A DNA stretch of 64,000 nt. It comes from Flavobacterium sp. KACC 22761. GTDB taxonomy: Bacteria; Bacteroidota; Bacteroidia; Flavobacteriales; Flavobacteriaceae. The notes beneath the pieces are model-generated. The model was not told the DNA's origin and made no database searches. It was given only the letters and a program-made list of their open reading frames with translations. Both the position numbers and the translations under genes were made by a program. Location of the stretch: contig NZ_CP139148.1 of the NCBI RefSeq assembly GCF_034058155.1, positions 3,162,001-3,226,000 of the forward strand. The letters run 5' to 3'. Of this stretch, positions 40,761 through 51,471 are shown piece after piece (the first letter of the stretch is position 1; the number at the start of each line of letters is the position of its first letter).

Positions 40761-43205
40761 TTGAAAATAGCAAATAAGTTCATTCCGCACGCCCTTGTAG
40801 TACTGGGCTTTATTCTCGTTTCATTAATTTATTTTTATCCAGTTCTGCAAGGAAAACAAATTTTCCAGTCAGATATTGCTCAATACACCGGAATGGCAAA
40901 AGAGCAAAATGATTTCAGAGCTGCTGAACATGCGGAGCCTTATTGGACAAATTCTGCTTTTGGAGGAATGCCAACTTATCAATTGGGAGCAAATTATCCC
41001 TACGATTTTGTGGGTAAAATAGATGATGTTTTACGTTTTCTTCCGCGCCCAGCAGATTATCTATTTTTATATTTTCTTGGTTTTTATGGATTGTTGTTGG
41101 TTTTAAAAACAGATCCTCTAAAAGCTTTTATTGGTGCTATCGCGTTTGGTTTTTCAACTTACTTGATTATAATTCTTGGCGTTGGTCATAATGCAAAAGC
41201 GCATGCAATTGCATATATGCCACTGGTTATCGCCGGATTTATACTCGTTTTTCAAAAAAAATACATTTGGGGAGGTTTGCTCACCATGTTTGCGGTTGCC
41301 TTAGAAGTTAATGCCAACCACTTTCAAATGACCTATTATTTATTGATTTTCTTATTGATTCTTTCAGGTTATTTTGCCTTCAATTTTATAAAAGAGAAAG
41401 AATACAAGCCGCTTTTAATTTCGATTGGAACTTTGGCAGTGGCAGGAATTTTTGCTATTGGTGCCAATGCAGGAAATTTATTAGCTACTAGTGAATATGC
41501 TAAATTCAGTACAAGAAGCAATAGTGAGTTGACTTTTAATCCTGATGGAACTAAAAAAGAAAACGAAAATGCTTTAAGCAGAGAATATATTACAGAATAC
41601 AGTTATGGAATTGCAGAAAGTTTCAACTTGATTGCACCAAGACTTTTTGGAGGTTCAAATCATGAAAATGTGGGTACAGACAGCCGAATGTATTCGTTTA
41701 TGATTGAGCATGGAGTTCCAACTACAGATGCAGAAAATTTTGTATCTGGAATGCCAACATATTGGGGCGATCAGCCTATTGTTGCTGCGCCTGCTTATAT
41801 TGGTGCTGTAGTTTTCTTTTTGGCTGTTTTGGCTCTATTTATTGATGATCGAAAAATAAAATATGTATTCCTTGCAGGAACATTATTTTCACTTATACTT
41901 TCATGGGGTAAAAATTTCGCTGTACTGACAGACTTTTTTATTGATTATGTTCCGATGTATGATAAGTTTAGAGCAGTTTCATCGATTCAGGTTATTCTTG
42001 AATTATGTATGCCGGTACTTGCTGTAATGGGAATTCAATCTTTCTTTAAAGCGAAAGAAGAACCAAAATTGCAACAAAAAGCGCTTGTTCAAACAGGAGT
42101 TTTTGGGTTAGGTGTTATTTTGATTTTAGTAATTGCCAAAGGTTTCTTCCATTTTTCAGGAAGCAGCGACAGTTATTTCATGGAAACTTACGGACCTGAT
42201 TTTGTTGATGCATTAAAAGAAGACAGAATGTCTTTATATTCTGCCGATTTACTTCGTTCAGGATTCTTTATTGTAGTGACTTTTGGAGTTTTATGGTTAT
42301 TTATCAAAAATAAATTTTCCCAGACCACTGCATTGATTATCGTTGCTGTTTTAATGGTTTTTGATTTGTTTTTTGTAGATAAAAAATACGTTTCGGCCAA
42401 AGATTTTGTGAGTCCGGTTCAAATTGCGGCTCCATTTCAGGAAACTCCAGCCGATGCAAAGATTTTAGAAGATACAACGCATTACAGAGTTTTTGAAGTA
42501 AGCGGAAACATGTCTAGTGCTCGTGCTTCGTATTTTCATAATTCTATTGGAGGCTATCATGCAGCAAAACCTAGAAGAATGCAACAACTTTTTGATTATC
42601 AAATTGCGAAGAATAATCTAGAAGTTCTTAATATGCTTAATGTTAAGTACGTAATCCAGACCGATAAAGAAGGAAAAGAAATTCCAACAATAAATCCTGA
42701 AGCAAACGGAAATGCTTGGTTTGTAAGCACTGTAAAATTGGTGAACAAACCAGATGATGTGATGAAAGCTTTAGATCATATCGATACCAAACAAGTTGCT
42801 GTATTCAATGTTCATGAGCATGAGGCCAAATTTAAAAATGCTCGTATGAAAAAACAATGGGATACAACTGGAACTATTAAAGTTGTGGAATACAAACCAA
42901 ATTACATTAAATATCAATCTGACAACAAGAATGACGGTCTAGCTGTTTTCTCTGAAATGTATTATAAAAATGGTTGGAATGCTTATGTTGATGGTAAATT
43001 GACAGATCATTTCCCTGTTGATTATGTTCTAAGAGCAATGGAAATTCCTGGCGGAAAACATACAGTGGAGTTCAAATTTGAGCCACAAGTAATAAAAACT
43101 GGAGGAACAATTACTTTGGCTAGTTCAATTGGAATGTTTTTGCTATTGATTGGTGGGATTTATTTTGAGAGAAAGAAATTGTTCGATAATCAGAAACCAG
43201 TTTAA
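40761..43205 (+). CDS. yfhO: YfhO family membrane protein
   Basis: An 814-residue protein with about 12-14 membrane segments and a C-terminal extracytoplasmic beta domain (about 670-780, NDGLAVFSEMYYKNGWNAYVD and GKHTVEFKFEP). Early motifs are YFYPVLQGKQIFQSDIAQY and FGGMPTYQLGANYP, found in YfhO and linked to glycosyltransferase family C-type activities on envelope glycans. In Bacillus, YfhO modifies lipoteichoic acid; here the acceptor is unknown. The start is a TTG at 40761: a stop at 40743-40745 leaves no ATG. A glycosyltransferase follows. Confidence 0.82.
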   Translation: MKIANKFIPHALVVLGFILVSLIYFYPVLQGKQIFQSDIAQYTGMAKEQNDFRAAEHAEPYWTNSAFGGMPTYQLGANYPYDFVGKIDDVLRFLPRPADYLFLYFLGFYGLLLVLKTDPLKAFIGAIAFGFSTYLIIILGVGHNAKAHAIAYMPLVIAGFILVFQKKYIWGGLLTMFAVALEVNANHFQMTYYLLIFLLILSGYFAFNFIKEKEYKPLLISIGTLAVAGIFAIGANAGNLLATSEYAKFSTRSNSELTFNPDGTKKENENALSREYITEYSYGIAESFNLIAPRLFGGSNHENVGTDSRMYSFMIEHGVPTTDAENFVSGMPTYWGDQPIVAAPAYIGAVVFFLAVLALFIDDRKIKYVFLAGTLFSLILSWGKNFAVLTDFFIDYVPMYDKFRAVSSIQVILELCMPVLAVMGIQSFFKAKEEPKLQQKALVQTGVFGLGVILILVIAKGFFHFSGSSDSYFMETYGPDFVDALKEDRMSLYSADLLRSGFFIVVTFGVLWLFIKNKFSQTTALIIVAVLMVFDLFFVDKKYVSAKDFVSPVQIAAPFQETPADAKILEDTTHYRVFEVSGNMSSARASYFHNSIGGYHAAKPRRMQQLFDYQIAKNNLEVLNMLNVKYVIQTDKEGKEIPTINPEANGNAWFVSTVKLVNKPDDVMKALDHIDTKQVAVFNVHEHEAKFKNARMKKQWDTTGTIKVVEYKPNYIKYQSDNKNDGLAVFSEMYYKNGWNAYVDGKLTDHFPVDYVLRAMEIPGGKHTVEFKFEPQVIKTGGTITLASSIGMFLLLIGGIYFERKKLFDNQKPV

Positions 43206-43241
43206 TCTCGAAGCAACTTTTAAATATAAAACCCAATTTTC

Positions 43242-44525
43242 TTGGAACAAAAAAAGCTCTTAATAATTACCTATTACTTTCCGCCTGCAGGTGGACCGGG
43301 CGTGCAGCGTTGGTTGAAATTTGTAAAATATTTGCCTGAATTTGATATTCAGCCAATAGTTTATATTCCTGAAAACCCAACTTATCCAATTGTGGACGAA
43401 GGTTTGGTAAGCGAAATATCGGACAAGGTAATTGTTTTGAAGAATAAAATTTGGGAACCGTATCAATTGGCTTCTATATTTTCGAAAAATAAGACTAAGA
43501 AAATCAGTTCTGGGATATTTCCACATAAAAAAAAGCAGACATTTTTAGACAAAACGTTTCTTTGGATCCGTGGCAATCTTTTTATTCCTGATGCTCGTGT
43601 TTTTTGGGTAAAACCTTCTGTTGCTTATCTTGAAAAATATATCAAGGAGAATAATATCGATACCATTGTAACTTCTGGACCGCCTCATAGTCTGCACTTG
43701 ATTGGTTTAGAATTAAAAGAAAAACTAAACGTAAAATGGTTTGCCGATTTTCGTGATCCTTGGACAACGATTGGTTATCACAAAGCATTGCGTCTCTCAA
43801 GCTACGCCGATAAAAAGCACAAATATTTAGAACATAAAGTACTAAATACAGCAGATACGATTATTGTAACCAGCAAAACCACAAAAACAGAATTTCAGGC
43901 AATCACCAACAAGCCAATTTCTGTAATTACAAATGGTTATGATGTTGAGAATGTTGAAAAACAGACCTTGGATTCTAAATTTACCTTGGCGCATATTGGC
44001 TCATTTTTATCTGATAGAAATCCTAATTTTTTATGGGAAGTTTTAGTTGAATTACTTCAAGAAGTTTCAGAATTTAAGTCTCATTTAGAAATCAAATTGA
44101 TAGGGGCGGTAAGCCAGGAAATTTTAGATGCTATTAAAGAACATCAATTAAATGATTATTTAAATTTAGTAGGTTACGTTTCGCACAAAGAAGCTGTTGC
44201 ACACCAAAGAAAATCTCAGGTTTTACTTTTAATAGAAATTAATTCGGAAGATACTAAAAGTATTATTCCAGGAAAACTCTTCGAATATATGGTGTCAAAT
44301 CGCCCAATTGTTGCGATTGGACCACAAGGCTCAGATTTTGCCGACATTATTGCCGAAACAAATACAGGAGTATTTTTTGATTATTCTGAAAAAGCGAAAT
44401 TAAAAAGTGTACTTTTGGGCTTTTATAATCAGTTTTTAGAAGGAAAATTACAAGCCAATGGTGTTGGTTTACAACAATATTCGCGAAAAAACTTGACCAA
44501 ACAATTAGCGCAATTAATTCAGTAA
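43242..44525 (+). CDS. Glycosyltransferase, GT4-like family
   Basis: A 427-residue GT-B enzyme. The N-terminal domain starts LLIITYYFPPAGGPGVQRWL, a motif of family 4 donors and acceptors; the C-terminal domain has FTLAHIGSFLSDRNPNFLWE, NLVGYVSHKEAVAHQRKSQV and PGKLFEYMVSNRPIVAIGP, where the Glu of KLFEYM binds the nucleotide sugar. It probably adds a sugar to an envelope polysaccharide. The start is a TTG at 43242, with a stop five codons before. YfhO precedes it and a flippase follows. Confidence 0.85.
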   Translation: MEQKKLLIITYYFPPAGGPGVQRWLKFVKYLPEFDIQPIVYIPENPTYPIVDEGLVSEISDKVIVLKNKIWEPYQLASIFSKNKTKKISSGIFPHKKKQTFLDKTFLWIRGNLFIPDARVFWVKPSVAYLEKYIKENNIDTIVTSGPPHSLHLIGLELKEKLNVKWFADFRDPWTTIGYHKALRLSSYADKKHKYLEHKVLNTADTIIVTSKTTKTEFQAITNKPISVITNGYDVENVEKQTLDSKFTLAHIGSFLSDRNPNFLWEVLVELLQEVSEFKSHLEIKLIGAVSQEILDAIKEHQLNDYLNLVGYVSHKEAVAHQRKSQVLLLIEINSEDTKSIIPGKLFEYMVSNRPIVAIGPQGSDFADIIAETNTGVFFDYSEKAKLKSVLLGFYNQFLEGKLQANGVGLQQYSRKNLTKQLAQLIQ

Positions 44526-44558
44526 AATAACAATTTCAAAATAAAAGGAGAGCAGAAA

Positions 44559-44597
44559 TCAAAAATCTAAACTCTACAATCTAAACTCTTCAATCAA
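44559..44597. repeat. Short repeat AATCTAAACTCT, two units
   Basis: AAATCTAAACTCTACAATCTAAACTCTTC contains two close copies of AATCTAAACTCT separated by AC. It lies just before the flippase ATG. Confidence 0.6.
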
Positions 44598-44600
44598 GAA

Positions 44601-46070
44601 ATGGGTATTGTTTTAAACCAATCTTTTAAAAATACAATCATAACCTACATAGGTTTCGCTATTGGAGCCATTAATACACTTTATTTGTATCCAGTTTTTT
44701 TGGGTGCAACATATTATGCATTAACAAATTACATCACATCGGCGGCAAATGTGATCATGCCTTTATTTGCCATTGGAATGCAAAATACATTGGTCAAGTT
44801 TTATTCGCAGTATGATACAGAAGAAAAACGAGAGCAATTTTTATCTTTTACAGCCTTATTTCCCATTTTGATGTGTATTCCTTTAGGGATAATCGGGATA
44901 TTTTTCTTTGATGATATAACGGCTTTTGTGACCAAGAAAAACCCTGTCGTAAAAGAGTTTATGTATTTGATTCCGTTTATTGGAATTTGCATGGCTTATT
45001 TTGAGATTTTTTATGCCTGGGCGAGAGTTCATATGCATTCTGTTTTTGGAAATTTCATCAAAGAAGTTGGGTTAAGATTGCTTTCGACTGTTGCCTTGAT
45101 AGGTTTGTATTTTAATTGGATTTCATTGGTTGGTTTTGTCTATATAACAGCCGGAATCTACTTTTTTGCATTTCTGATTACAATGTTTTATGCTTTTTAT
45201 ATCAAAAGACCGAATTTTCAAATAACCATTCCTGATAATGTAAAAGCAGTAATGGAATATACATTTTACATTATTCTTTCGGGAAGTGTTGCCAATTTGC
45301 TTTTGGACGGCGACAAACTGATGTTGAATCAATACATGAAAATCGAAAATATCGCTTATTATTCGGTTGCAACTTATATTGCCTTGGTAATTTCAGTTCC
45401 GAGTCGCGCGATGCATCAAATTGTTTACCCAATTACGGCAAAACTGATGCATGAAAATAAACACGACGAATTGAATTCGCTTTACAAAAAAACGTCTATT
45501 AATTTGCAAATCGTGGGCGGATTTGTGATGCTTTGCATATTTGTAAACATCAATCAGCTTTATGAATTAGTACCAAAAGAATACAGTGGCGGAATTGTTG
45601 TTGTATTTATGATTGGATTATCGAAATACTTTGACTTGATTTTAGGAAACAACAACGCTATTATCTTTAATACCAAATATTACCGAATGGTATTGTATTT
45701 AGGTTTGATGCTTGTGGTTTTGACGGTGATCTTAAATATGATTTTTATTCCAATTTTGGGAATTTTGGGATCTGCTATTGCGACATTATTGTCTATAACC
45801 TTATATAGTTTGGCAAAATTGCTTTTTGTGGTTAAAAAATTGGATTTATATCCTTTTACAAAGCAAACGATCTATTCAGCATTGTTGACATTTGCTTTGT
45901 TTTTAGTGTTTTATTTCTGGGAATTTCCATTTTTCCAATTGATCAGTATTGCTTTAAAATCTATTTTGGTTACGATCCTTTATGTATATCTGAATTATAA
46001 ATTCAATATTTCACCTGATATCAATAAAGTAATTGATGATGTTTTGAGAAAACTGAGAATTAAAATCTAA
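44601..46070 (+). CDS. Lipopolysaccharide/polysaccharide flippase (Wzx-like)
   Basis: A 489-residue integral membrane protein of the MOP superfamily with 12-14 helices. It begins VLNQSFKNTIITYIGFAIGAIN, and has AYFEIFYAWARVHMHSVFGN and LLDGDKLMLNQYMKIE typical of the polysaccharide-transport branch. It would move lipid-linked oligosaccharides across the inner membrane. It stands 75 bases downstream of the glycosyltransferase and could form a small surface-glycan set with it and YfhO. Confidence 0.85.
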   Translation: MGIVLNQSFKNTIITYIGFAIGAINTLYLYPVFLGATYYALTNYITSAANVIMPLFAIGMQNTLVKFYSQYDTEEKREQFLSFTALFPILMCIPLGIIGIFFFDDITAFVTKKNPVVKEFMYLIPFIGICMAYFEIFYAWARVHMHSVFGNFIKEVGLRLLSTVALIGLYFNWISLVGFVYITAGIYFFAFLITMFYAFYIKRPNFQITIPDNVKAVMEYTFYIILSGSVANLLLDGDKLMLNQYMKIENIAYYSVATYIALVISVPSRAMHQIVYPITAKLMHENKHDELNSLYKKTSINLQIVGGFVMLCIFVNINQLYELVPKEYSGGIVVVFMIGLSKYFDLILGNNNAIIFNTKYYRMVLYLGLMLVVLTVILNMIFIPILGILGSAIATLLSITLYSLAKLLFVVKKLDLYPFTKQTIYSALLTFALFLVFYFWEFPFFQLISIALKSILVTILYVYLNYKFNISPDINKVIDDVLRKLRIKI

Positions 46071-46123
46071 TTTGATTTTATGAGAAAATTAAAACTAATT
46101 TAGATTTGAGTCTATTTTGTTTT

Positions 46124-46131
46124 TATATTTG
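46124..46131 (+). promoter_or_regulatory. -7 element (TATATTTG) of the MscS gene
   Basis: TATATTTG is a full TAnnTTTG match, with TTTG at 46105-46108, 15 bases away, slightly short for a -33. It lies 34 bases before the ATG at 46166. Confidence 0.45.
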
Positions 46132-46165
46132 TTAGAAAGGATAACCAATTTATTTCTAATGAATT

Positions 46166-47794
46166 ATGAAAAGTAAATTCAAATGTTTTTTAGTTTTCTG
46201 TTTTGTTTTATCTTCCCCATTTATTTTTGCTCAAAAAGAGACCCATAGCCAGAAGCTAAAAGGATATCCTGTAAGTCCTTTTAAAGATACTCTGTTTTAT
46301 GTTTATAATAACGTTGGATCGTTTTCTGCTGAAAATAGGGCACGTACCATTACTGAAAAGATTAAAAAACTTTATGAGGATTCCTTTTTAGATCCTGATT
46401 CCTTAAAGATTGTCCAATCTGATATTTCTCAAGACATTACTTATAAAAATGATTTAATTATCATGTCTGTTTTGAACAATGATGCAAAAGTCGAAAATCA
46501 GACTGCTGCCATTATTGCAAAAAGAAATCTTGGTTTGATTAAAAAAGCGATTGTTTATCAAAATGAAAATTATTCGCAACTTCCAAAAAGACTTGGATAT
46601 ACTGCATTGTTGATTTTTATAATTGTTCTTGTACTGTATGCAGTCAGCAAAATTTTCAATTGGGTTAGAATCCGAATCTTAAATAGAAAAGACAAGTATT
46701 TCAAAGGATTTTTTTATAATAAGATTAGTATTTTATCTGCAGAAAAAGAACAATTTCTAATGATGAAAGTTTTCAGTATTATCAAGGTGATAACTTTGAT
46801 TTTTATAGTTTATCTTTCTCTTCCGGTTTTGTTCAGTATTTTCCCTGCAACTGAAGCTTATACCACAACTTTATTGCGTTGGATCCTAACTCCGGCAAAA
46901 TTGGCAGTTATGGGTTTTGTTGATTTCTTGCCGAGTTTGATCACAATTATCGTTATAATCGTAATTTTCAGATATACGATCAAGATAATCAAATTCTTTT
47001 TTGATGAAATTAAAAAGGAGAAAATAAAAATTGATGGTTTTTATAGCGATTGGGCAATGCCGACATTCAATATTATCCGATTTTTGATGTTTGCGTTTAT
47101 GCTGGTCATCATTTTTCCTTATTTGCCAGGATCAGATTCGGATATTTTTAAAGGAGTTTCAGTATTTGTTGGTATTTTGTTTTCATTAGGTTCCTCCAAC
47201 GCAATTGCAAACATGGTTGCGGGTTTGGTCATAACCTATATGAGGCCTTTTAGAATTGGCGATTTTATAAAAATCGGCGATGTGAGCGGTGAAGTTATTG
47301 AAAAAACGGCTTTGGTTACCAGAATCAGAACGCCAAAGTTTGAAGATATCACAATTCCGAATGCAACTGTATTATCCAGTACTTCTACTAATTTTTCTGC
47401 TAATACAAGGCATTCTACAAACGGATTGCTTATTCATACTACAGTAACAATTGGGTATGATGTACCTTGGAAAGACATTCACAAAGCTTTGATTGATGCT
47501 GCACTTAAAACAGAATTGACAGAGCAAACACCAGAGCCTTTTGTTCTTCAAACAAGCCTGGATGATTTTTATGTTTCTTATCAAATTAATGTTTATACAA
47601 AAGAGCCAACAAAACAGCCTAGAATTTATTCGTCTTTGCATCAAAATATTCAAGATTCATTTAATGCTGCTGGAATCGAAATCATGTCGCCTCATTACAA
47701 TGCGCTTCGTGACGGAAATGCAACAACTATTCCACCAGAAAATCTAAATCCCGATTATGAAGCGCCTCCTTTTAATATAAAGAATAAGAGTTAA
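46166..47794 (+). CDS. MscS family mechanosensitive channel
   Basis: A 542-residue channel. A signal peptide (CFLVFCFVLSSPFIFAQ) precedes a periplasmic region (25-140), then membrane segments near 150-170, 205-225, 255-285 and 300-330. The pore helix and upper beta domain are VFVGILFSLGSSNAIANMVAGLVITYMRPFRIGDFIKIG, with gating glycines and alanines, then TRIRTPKFEDITIPNATVLSS. The last 100 residues form the cytoplasmic vestibule. Such channels release solutes on osmotic downshift. The long periplasmic part sets it apart from small MscS. Confidence 0.9.
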   Translation: MKSKFKCFLVFCFVLSSPFIFAQKETHSQKLKGYPVSPFKDTLFYVYNNVGSFSAENRARTITEKIKKLYEDSFLDPDSLKIVQSDISQDITYKNDLIIMSVLNNDAKVENQTAAIIAKRNLGLIKKAIVYQNENYSQLPKRLGYTALLIFIIVLVLYAVSKIFNWVRIRILNRKDKYFKGFFYNKISILSAEKEQFLMMKVFSIIKVITLIFIVYLSLPVLFSIFPATEAYTTTLLRWILTPAKLAVMGFVDFLPSLITIIVIIVIFRYTIKIIKFFFDEIKKEKIKIDGFYSDWAMPTFNIIRFLMFAFMLVIIFPYLPGSDSDIFKGVSVFVGILFSLGSSNAIANMVAGLVITYMRPFRIGDFIKIGDVSGEVIEKTALVTRIRTPKFEDITIPNATVLSSTSTNFSANTRHSTNGLLIHTTVTIGYDVPWKDIHKALIDAALKTELTEQTPEPFVLQTSLDDFYVSYQINVYTKEPTKQPRIYSSLHQNIQDSFNAAGIEIMSPHYNALRDGNATTIPPENLNPDYEAPPFNIKNKS

Positions 47795-48032
47795 GGCATT
47801 GGTAATAAGTCGTTAAGTTTGAAATTTTAACATATTTTCTCTTTGCAATTAATTTTATTAAAAGTAACTTTAGCTAAGAATTCAGCAATGATTTGTCAGG
47901 AATGATAAAAAATATAATTCATACAGCAATAAAAGCTGAAGTTCTGTAGTTTTATTGAGATTGAAATGCTTTTCAAATTTTGAAAAGTGTTAAGTAATTG
48001 TAGTAGTATTTAATAATCTTTTAACTTAATTA

Positions 48033-48338
48033 ATGATTATGAAAGGCAATCCACTTAGTCAAGAACAAAGCTTACAAGTATTTTCCAATATGATCTCAAA
48101 CAAAGTTCATAATGGATTTACACTAGAAGAAAGAAATGATGAATTACTTTTTGCAGTACTTTCAAAAGGCGGAAAAGCAGTAAATCATGGTTTGAATTTT
48201 ATTATTTTTTGCTTGACTTTAGGATTGTGGTCGTTTGCGTGGCTTTATCTTACTTTAGAAGCTTCAAAGCAGAAAAAAATATTAGTAGCCATCGATGAAG
48301 ATGGTGTTCCTTTTGAAGAAAGATGTTTAGTCGCTTAA
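48033..48338 (+). CDS. Small hypothetical membrane protein
   Basis: A 101-residue protein with one membrane segment, NHGLNFIIFCLTLGLWSFAWLYL (about 59-80), preceded by a soluble N-terminus and followed by a short basic tail. No known family is recognised. An alternative start is the ATG at 48039. The 240 bases upstream hold no clear gene, only a CTTTTCAAATTTTGAAAAG palindrome near 47968. Confidence 0.55.
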   Translation: MIMKGNPLSQEQSLQVFSNMISNKVHNGFTLEERNDELLFAVLSKGGKAVNHGLNFIIFCLTLGLWSFAWLYLTLEASKQKKILVAIDEDGVPFEERCLVA

Positions 48339-48386
48339 TACTATAGGCCGTATGCCGTAAGTTATAAGCAGAAGTAACTTAAAAAA

Positions 48387-48411
48387 AAACAGCCACTAAA
48401 AATGGCTGTTT
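48387..48411. terminator. Bidirectional terminator
   Basis: AAACAGCCA (48387-48395) pairs with TGGCTGTTT (48403-48411); T and A runs flank it. It separates the small membrane protein gene from uvrA, which converges. Confidence 0.85.
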
Positions 48412-48446
48412 TTTTTATACCTAAATACAAAACTAAAAAGACTTAG

Positions 48447-48463
48447 TCCCGATAGCTTCGGGA
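48447..48463. repeat. Palindrome TCCCGA-TAGCT-TCGGGA
   Basis: A 6-bp-arm palindrome with a five-base loop just beyond the uvrA stop. I recognise TCCCGATAGCT-type words as common between genes in Flavobacteria. It may add to termination of uvrA. Confidence 0.65.
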
Positions 48464-48482
48464 TAGTGTCTCAGAACCTCTT

Positions 48483-51278
48483 TTAAAGCTTGTCCTTCAA
48501 ATAAACTCCCGTAACAGATTCTTTTACTTTCACAATATCTTCGGGAGTTCCCGTTGCTAATAAATGGCCTCCATTTTCACCGCCTTCAGGACCAAGATCA
48601 ATAATCCAATCTGCGCATTTTATTAAGTCGAGATTGTGTTCAATAACAATTATAGAATGTCCTTTTTCAATTAAAGCATCAAACGAAGCCAATAATTTTT
48701 TGATGTCATGAAAATGAAGTCCAGTTGTTGGCTCATCAAACACAAATAAAGCTTTGTCTTTTGTAGCACCTTTCACTAAAAACGAAGCCAATTTGATGCG
48801 CTGTGCTTCACCTCCCGAAAGAGTAGAGGAAGATTGCCCCAATTGCACATATCCTAAACCAACATCCTGTAAAGGCTGTAATTTTTGAGTGATTTTAGAC
48901 TGCTTGTTTTTTTCGAAAAAAGCAATCGCATCATCAATAGTCATGGTCAGAATATCGTTGATGTTTTGGTTGTCAAAAGTAACTTCCAAAATCTCTTTTT
49001 TGAATCGTTTTCCGCCACAAGTTTCACACGGAAGCGAAACATCGGCCATGAAGACCATTTCAACGTTTATTGAGCCTTCTCCTTTACAAGTTTCACAACG
49101 ACCTCCATCAACATTAAAAGAAAAATGTTTGGCTTGATAGCCTCTTATTTTCGATAGTTTTTCTTTGGCATACAAATCCCGAATATCATCATACGCTTTG
49201 ATATAAGTTACAGGATTTGATCGCGAGCTTCTTCCAATCGGGTTTTGATCGACATATTCAATATGTTTTATTTGAGAAAAAGAACCTTTTATTTCACTGA
49301 ATTGTCCTGCTTTTTCAGAAGCGCTTTCCAGTTTTTTCTGCATTGCTGGAAACAAGATTTTCTTGATCAAAGTACTTTTTCCACTTCCAGAAACTCCTGT
49401 AACAACCGTTAAGACATCTAATGGAAAAGTAACGTCAATATTTTTTAAATTGTTTTCTCTTGCACCAATAATATCAATATGATTTTTGAATTTTCGTCTC
49501 CTTTTTGGAACCGAAATTTCTAAATCGCCATTCAAATATTTAGAAGTAAGCGAATCAGATTTCAGGATTTCAGGATAAGTTCCTTGAGCCATTAATTTTC
49601 CGCCAAAAGTTCCCGCTTCTGGACCAATATCGATAATCATATCGGCTGCTTTCATGATATCTTCGTCGTGTTCTACCACAATTACAGTATTTCCTAAATC
49701 ACGAAGCGAAAGCAAAACTTTAATCAATCGTTCTGAATCTTTTGGATGCAGACCAATACTTGGCTCATCTAAAATATACATTGAACCAACCAAACTGCTT
49801 CCTAACGAAGTGGCAAGATTGATACGCTGTGATTCTCCTCCAGAAAGCGTTGACGAATTTCGGTTTAAAGTAAGATAATCCAAGCCAACTTCTGTCAAAA
49901 ACGACAAACGATTGTTGATTTCCACCATCAAACGTTTTGCGATTTGTGCTTCATAAACATTCAAATCGATATTTTTGAAAAAAGTAACCAAATGTCTGAT
50001 TGGCAAATCAACTAATTCTGAAACCGTTTTTCCATTGATTTTTACGTATGAAGCTTCTTCACGAAGACGTCTTCCGCGGCAAGCGTGACATTTTGTTTTT
50101 CCGCGGTAACGCGACAACATTACGCGGTTTTGTATCTTGTAATTTTTTTCTTCCAGCTCTCTGAAGAAATCATTTAAACCTTGAAAATACTGATTTCCTT
50201 TCCAAATCAAATCTTTTTGATCATCTGTCAGTTGGAAATAAGGTTTGTGAATTGGAAAATCAAATTTATAGGCATGTTTTACCAATTCATCTTTATACCA
50301 ACTCATACTTTCTCCGCGCCAAGGATAAATTGCGCTTTCAAAAATAGATAAAGAAGTATTTGGAACTACCAAATCGGCGTCAATGCCAATAATATTTCCG
50401 TAACCTTCACAAACTGGACAAGCGCCGTATGGATTATTAAAACTGAATAAATGAACATTTGGCTCTAAAAAAGTAATACCATCAAGTTCAAAATTATTGG
50501 AATATGAAAAACGCTTTTCTGATCCCAATTCTTGAAGAAAACAAATTCCTTTTCCTTCAAAAAAAGCAGTCTGTACAGCATCTGCAAGACGATTGTAGAA
50601 TTCTTCTTCCTCTTTTACAACAATACGGTCAATAATCAATAAAATGTCTTTATTGTCAAGCGAATGCATTTCAGAAGCTGTAAAATCATCTAAACGAACC
50701 ATTTCATTATCAACTAAAATACGCGCAAAGCCTTGTTGTAGAAGTACTTTAAGTTTATCTTCAAGCTGTCTTCCTTCTTCTAAATGAATTGGAGCCAATA
50801 AAAGCCATTTACTGTCAATTTCTAATGATTTCACATCCGAAATAACATCGCTAACGGTATTTTTTTTGACCTCTTGTCCCGAAATCGGAGAAAAAGTGCG
50901 CCCAATTCTGGCATATAAAAGTTTGATGTAATCGTAGATTTCAGTGGACGTTCCAACTGTCGAACGCGCATTTGTAGTATTTACTTTTTGCTCAATTGCA
51001 ATTGCTGGTGCAATTCCTTTTATATATTCAACTTTTGGTTTATCCAAACGACCCAAAAACTGACGCGCATATGATGATAAACTTTCTACGTAACGGCGTT
51101 GTCCTTCGGCATATAAAGTGTCAAATGCCAAACTGGATTTCCCCGATCCTGAAAGCCCTGTAATCACAACAAGTTTATTTCGCGGAATCGCAACATCTAC
51201 ATTTTTTAAATTATGTACTTGTGCTCCTTTAATGATGATATTTTGCTTTGGGTCGAGTGTAGAAAGATCAATTTGCAT
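48483..51278 (-). CDS. uvrA: Excinuclease ABC subunit A
   Basis: A 931-residue DNA-damage recognition ATPase of nucleotide excision repair; it loads UvrB on lesions. Two ABC modules each have Walker A ([12 protein letters not shown] near 43, [12 protein letters not shown] near 630), a signature (LSGGESQR near 475, LSGGEAQR near 815) and Walker B ([11 protein letters not shown] and [11 protein letters not shown]). Zinc modules are CPVCEGYGN with CHACRGRRL, and CETCKGEGS with CETCGGKRF. The ATG at 51278 starts [10 protein letters not shown]; an upstream TTG is not needed. It is monocistronic. Confidence 0.97.
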   Translation of the reverse strand: MQIDLSTLDPKQNIIIKGAQVHNLKNVDVAIPRNKLVVITGLSGSGKSSLAFDTLYAEGQRRYVESLSSYARQFLGRLDKPKVEYIKGIAPAIAIEQKVNTTNARSTVGTSTEIYDYIKLLYARIGRTFSPISGQEVKKNTVSDVISDVKSLEIDSKWLLLAPIHLEEGRQLEDKLKVLLQQGFARILVDNEMVRLDDFTASEMHSLDNKDILLIIDRIVVKEEEEFYNRLADAVQTAFFEGKGICFLQELGSEKRFSYSNNFELDGITFLEPNVHLFSFNNPYGACPVCEGYGNIIGIDADLVVPNTSLSIFESAIYPWRGESMSWYKDELVKHAYKFDFPIHKPYFQLTDDQKDLIWKGNQYFQGLNDFFRELEEKNYKIQNRVMLSRYRGKTKCHACRGRRLREEASYVKINGKTVSELVDLPIRHLVTFFKNIDLNVYEAQIAKRLMVEINNRLSFLTEVGLDYLTLNRNSSTLSGGESQRINLATSLGSSLVGSMYILDEPSIGLHPKDSERLIKVLLSLRDLGNTVIVVEHDEDIMKAADMIIDIGPEAGTFGGKLMAQGTYPEILKSDSLTSKYLNGDLEISVPKRRRKFKNHIDIIGARENNLKNIDVTFPLDVLTVVTGVSGSGKSTLIKKILFPAMQKKLESASEKAGQFSEIKGSFSQIKHIEYVDQNPIGRSSRSNPVTYIKAYDDIRDLYAKEKLSKIRGYQAKHFSFNVDGGRCETCKGEGSINVEMVFMADVSLPCETCGGKRFKKEILEVTFDNQNINDILTMTIDDAIAFFEKNKQSKITQKLQPLQDVGLGYVQLGQSSSTLSGGEAQRIKLASFLVKGATKDKALFVFDEPTTGLHFHDIKKLLASFDALIEKGHSIIVIEHNLDLIKCADWIIDLGPEGGENGGHLLATGTPEDIVKVKESVTGVYLKDKL

Positions 51279-51471
51279 AAAAAAAGTCAATTTTTACAAA
51301 AGTAATCAATTTTGAATTGAGTTTAGTTAACGAGATTGTTCCAAATTTTAACTAATTCGTCAAGCAAATCTTGATTTCTGGCAGTAAGGTTTTTTACTAA
51401 AAACTTGCTATTTCTATATAAAATAAGCTATTTTAGAACTGTTTTTATAATAAATTAATACTTTACTGGAA

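Noticed and set aside
47795..48032. Small RNA or tRNA in the gap before the 48033 gene
   Set aside because: Only an AT-rich palindrome is seen; no cloverleaf or conserved RNA feature could be drawn.
51300..51400. Minus-strand frame upstream of uvrA reading KNLTARNQDLLDELVKIW, like the start of a GNAT protein
   Set aside because: Only about 33 codons between two stops and no second conserved motif; it could be a gene remnant but cannot be supported by eye.
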